Shown piece by piece: positions 62,990 to 64,000 of a stretch of DNA of 64,000 nucleotides. Under the pieces are notes generated by a model. That model was not told the origin of the DNA, did not search any database, and saw only the letters and a list, made by a program, of their open reading frames with translations. Numbering within the stretch: position 1 is the stretch's first letter; each line of letters opens with the position of its first letter. The position numbers and the translations under genes were made by a program. Source of the DNA: UBA5536 sp964592595 (GTDB lineage: Bacteria; Bacteroidota; Bacteroidia; Bacteroidales; F082); the NCBI GenBank assembly GCA_964592595.1, contig CAZQFH010000013.1:15526-79525 (forward strand), in the 5' to 3' direction.

Positions 62990-64000
62990 ATGTCAATAGA
63001 AAACAAATTCAAACTGCTTCAGGAAAAAGATCAACAAGCTGAGCTGGGTGGCGGAGAAGATCGTATCAACAAACAGCATGCAGCCGGGCGCAAAACTGCC
63101 CGCGAGCGACTGCTCGACCTGCTCGATCCCAACACTTTTGCTGAGATTGACAAATTTGTTACTCACCGCTCCACTGACTTCGAAATGGATAAGCAAAAAT
63201 TTTTAGGCGATGGTGTAGTTACCGGATACGGCAAAATTGATGGTCGTCTGGTGTATGTTTTTGCACAGGACTTTACTGTCTTTGGTGGCTCGCTAAGTCG
63301 TGCCAATGCTGATAAAATTGTGAAGGTCATGGATCTGGCCATGAAAATGGGAACGCCGGTAATAGGTCTTAACGATTCAGGAGGTGCCCGCATTCAGGAA
63401 GGTGTGGAAAGCCTGGGTGGCTATGCAGACATCTTTTACCGCAATGTGATGTCGTCTGGTGTTATTCCTCAAATATCGGCTATTCTCGGACCATGTGCCG
63501 GGGGTGCCGTGTATTCGCCGGCCATTACCGATTTTATCATGATGGTAAAAGATACTTCCTACATGTTTGTTACCGGTCCTGATGTGATTAAAACAGTCAC
63601 GCACGAAGAGGTTACAAAAGATGAACTTGGTGGTGCTATGACGCACAACTCCAAAAGCGGCGTGGCTCACCTGATGGCCGAAAATGATGAGCAGGCCATG
63701 ATGATGTTGCGGGAGCTGATGAGTTTTCTGCCCTCCAATAATATGGAAGACCCACCAGTGAAGGTTTGCACAGATAATATCAATCGCGAAGACGACAGCC
63801 TCGATAGCATCGTTCCCGATGATCCAAACAAACCCTACGATATGCAAGATATCATCAGCAAAGTGGTTGATGATCATCATTTCTTTGAAGTTCAGCCGTA
63901 TTATGCTAAAAACATCATTATTGGATTTGCCCGACTTGGCGGAAAACCTGTTGGTATTGTTGCCAATCAGCCCGATGTGCTGGCCGGTGTGCTGGATATC
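62990..64000 (+). CDS. pccB: Acyl-CoA (propionyl-CoA-type) carboxylase carboxyltransferase subunit, partial
   Basis: The frame runs from the ATG at 62990 off the right edge; 337 residues are visible of the roughly 510 usual. Landmarks are DLLDPNTFAEIDKFVTHR, GKIDGRLVYVFAQDFTVFGGSLS, LNDSGGARIQEGVESLGGY (oxyanion-hole glycines), GPCAGGAVYSPA and MFVTGPDVIKTVTHEEVTKDELGGA. This is the carboxyltransferase of the decarboxylase/propionyl-CoA carboxylase type. It follows the biotin carrier gene by 24 nt. Succinate-propionate metabolism is the likely pathway, consistent with anaerobic Bacteroidota. Confidence 0.95.
   Translation, partial: MSIENKFKLLQEKDQQAELGGGEDRINKQHAAGRKTARERLLDLLDPNTFAEIDKFVTHRSTDFEMDKQKFLGDGVVTGYGKIDGRLVYVFAQDFTVFGGSLSRANADKIVKVMDLAMKMGTPVIGLNDSGGARIQEGVESLGGYADIFYRNVMSSGVIPQISAILGPCAGGAVYSPAITDFIMMVKDTSYMFVTGPDVIKTVTHEEVTKDELGGAMTHNSKSGVAHLMAENDEQAMMMLRELMSFLPSNNMEDPPVKVCTDNINREDDSLDSIVPDDPNKPYDMQDIISKVVDDHHFFEVQPYYAKNIIIGFARLGGKPVGIVANQPDVLAGVLDI

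Noticed and set aside
1..64000. CRISPR arrays, rRNA, tRNA, insertion sequences and prophage genes
   Set aside because: I looked for regularly spaced repeats, conserved tRNA arms, transposases and phage structural genes and saw none. A tRNA or short RNA could be missed by eye.

Overview
The window is chromosomal DNA from a member of the Bacteroidota, probably Bacteroidales/Marinilabiliales-like. The evidence is: at least three secreted proteins ending in type IX secretion (Por) sorting domains; promoter elements of the Bacteroidota sigma type (TAnnTTTG, with TTG about 19-20 nt upstream at the two best sites); almost no Shine-Dalgarno sequences; a purH-mreB-mreC-mreD cluster; LytTR/LytS signalling; and a GH3-like acyl-adenylase. 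The genetic code looks standard (tryptophan is TGG throughout), which makes one in-frame TGA at 33047 notable. Most of the window is housekeeping DNA, with a few accessory patches.

Layout. 1-2259 (minus): a MORN/YwqK-like repeat protein cut by the window edge, a small lipoprotein and nadA. 2260-2872: a gene-free AT-rich stretch with six exact TTATCAACA 9-mers plus variants, a strong candidate for a replication origin (oriC). 2873-4716 (plus): rpiB and a lutB-like iron-sulfur protein. 4729-9816 (minus): a TlpA-like lipoprotein, then mreD, mreC, mreB and purH; transcription runs purH to mreD. 9995-13112: a MacB-like permease and recJ. 13150-16804 (minus): DUF308 and LysE membrane proteins, the GH3-like enzyme, a SprT-like metallopeptidase and a 59-residue lipoprotein. 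17013-26364 (plus): a DUF302 protein, a beta-helix T9SS cargo protein, an AAA ATPase behind a repeat-rich leader, an aldo/keto reductase, a BNR-repeat T9SS cargo protein, a sodium:solute symporter and tadA.

26365-26886 holds no convincing protein gene. It has a near-ideal promoter, stable tetraloop hairpins and a rho-independent terminator, so it looks like an unidentified structured RNA gene of about 370 nt. dnaG, pspC, purN, an MlaE/MlaF lipid transporter pair, cvpA and a Gfo/Idh/MocA oxidoreductase follow. At 32897-33603 is a HEPN/MNT pair (HI0074/HI0073 type) whose HEPN gene is interrupted by TGA exactly where the family has tryptophan. aspS, a LytTR/LytS/LiaF-like regulatory triad, a glutamine synthetase and a secreted M14 carboxypeptidase occupy 33709-42383.

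42413-45593 is an A-rich, probably transferred, two-gene unit: a RecQ-type helicase fused to a phosphoribosyltransferase domain, followed by a DprA-like protein. This resembles the PRTase + DprA architecture of the ShosTA toxin-antitoxin/anti-phage system with a helicase added, and is the best candidate for an under-described system here. The remainder carries a CorA-like transporter, an S9 peptidase, an AsmA-like protein, a RelE-type toxin-antitoxin pair, a U32 peptidase-family protein with a PHP phosphatase, a sensor kinase, a tandem universal stress protein, an RluB-type pseudouridine synthase with a long charged disordered N-terminus, class II fructose-bisphosphate aldolase, a hybrid histidine kinase, and an acyl-CoA (propionyl-CoA type) carboxylase operon running off the right edge. 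No rRNA, tRNA, CRISPR array or insertion sequence was recognised by eye.
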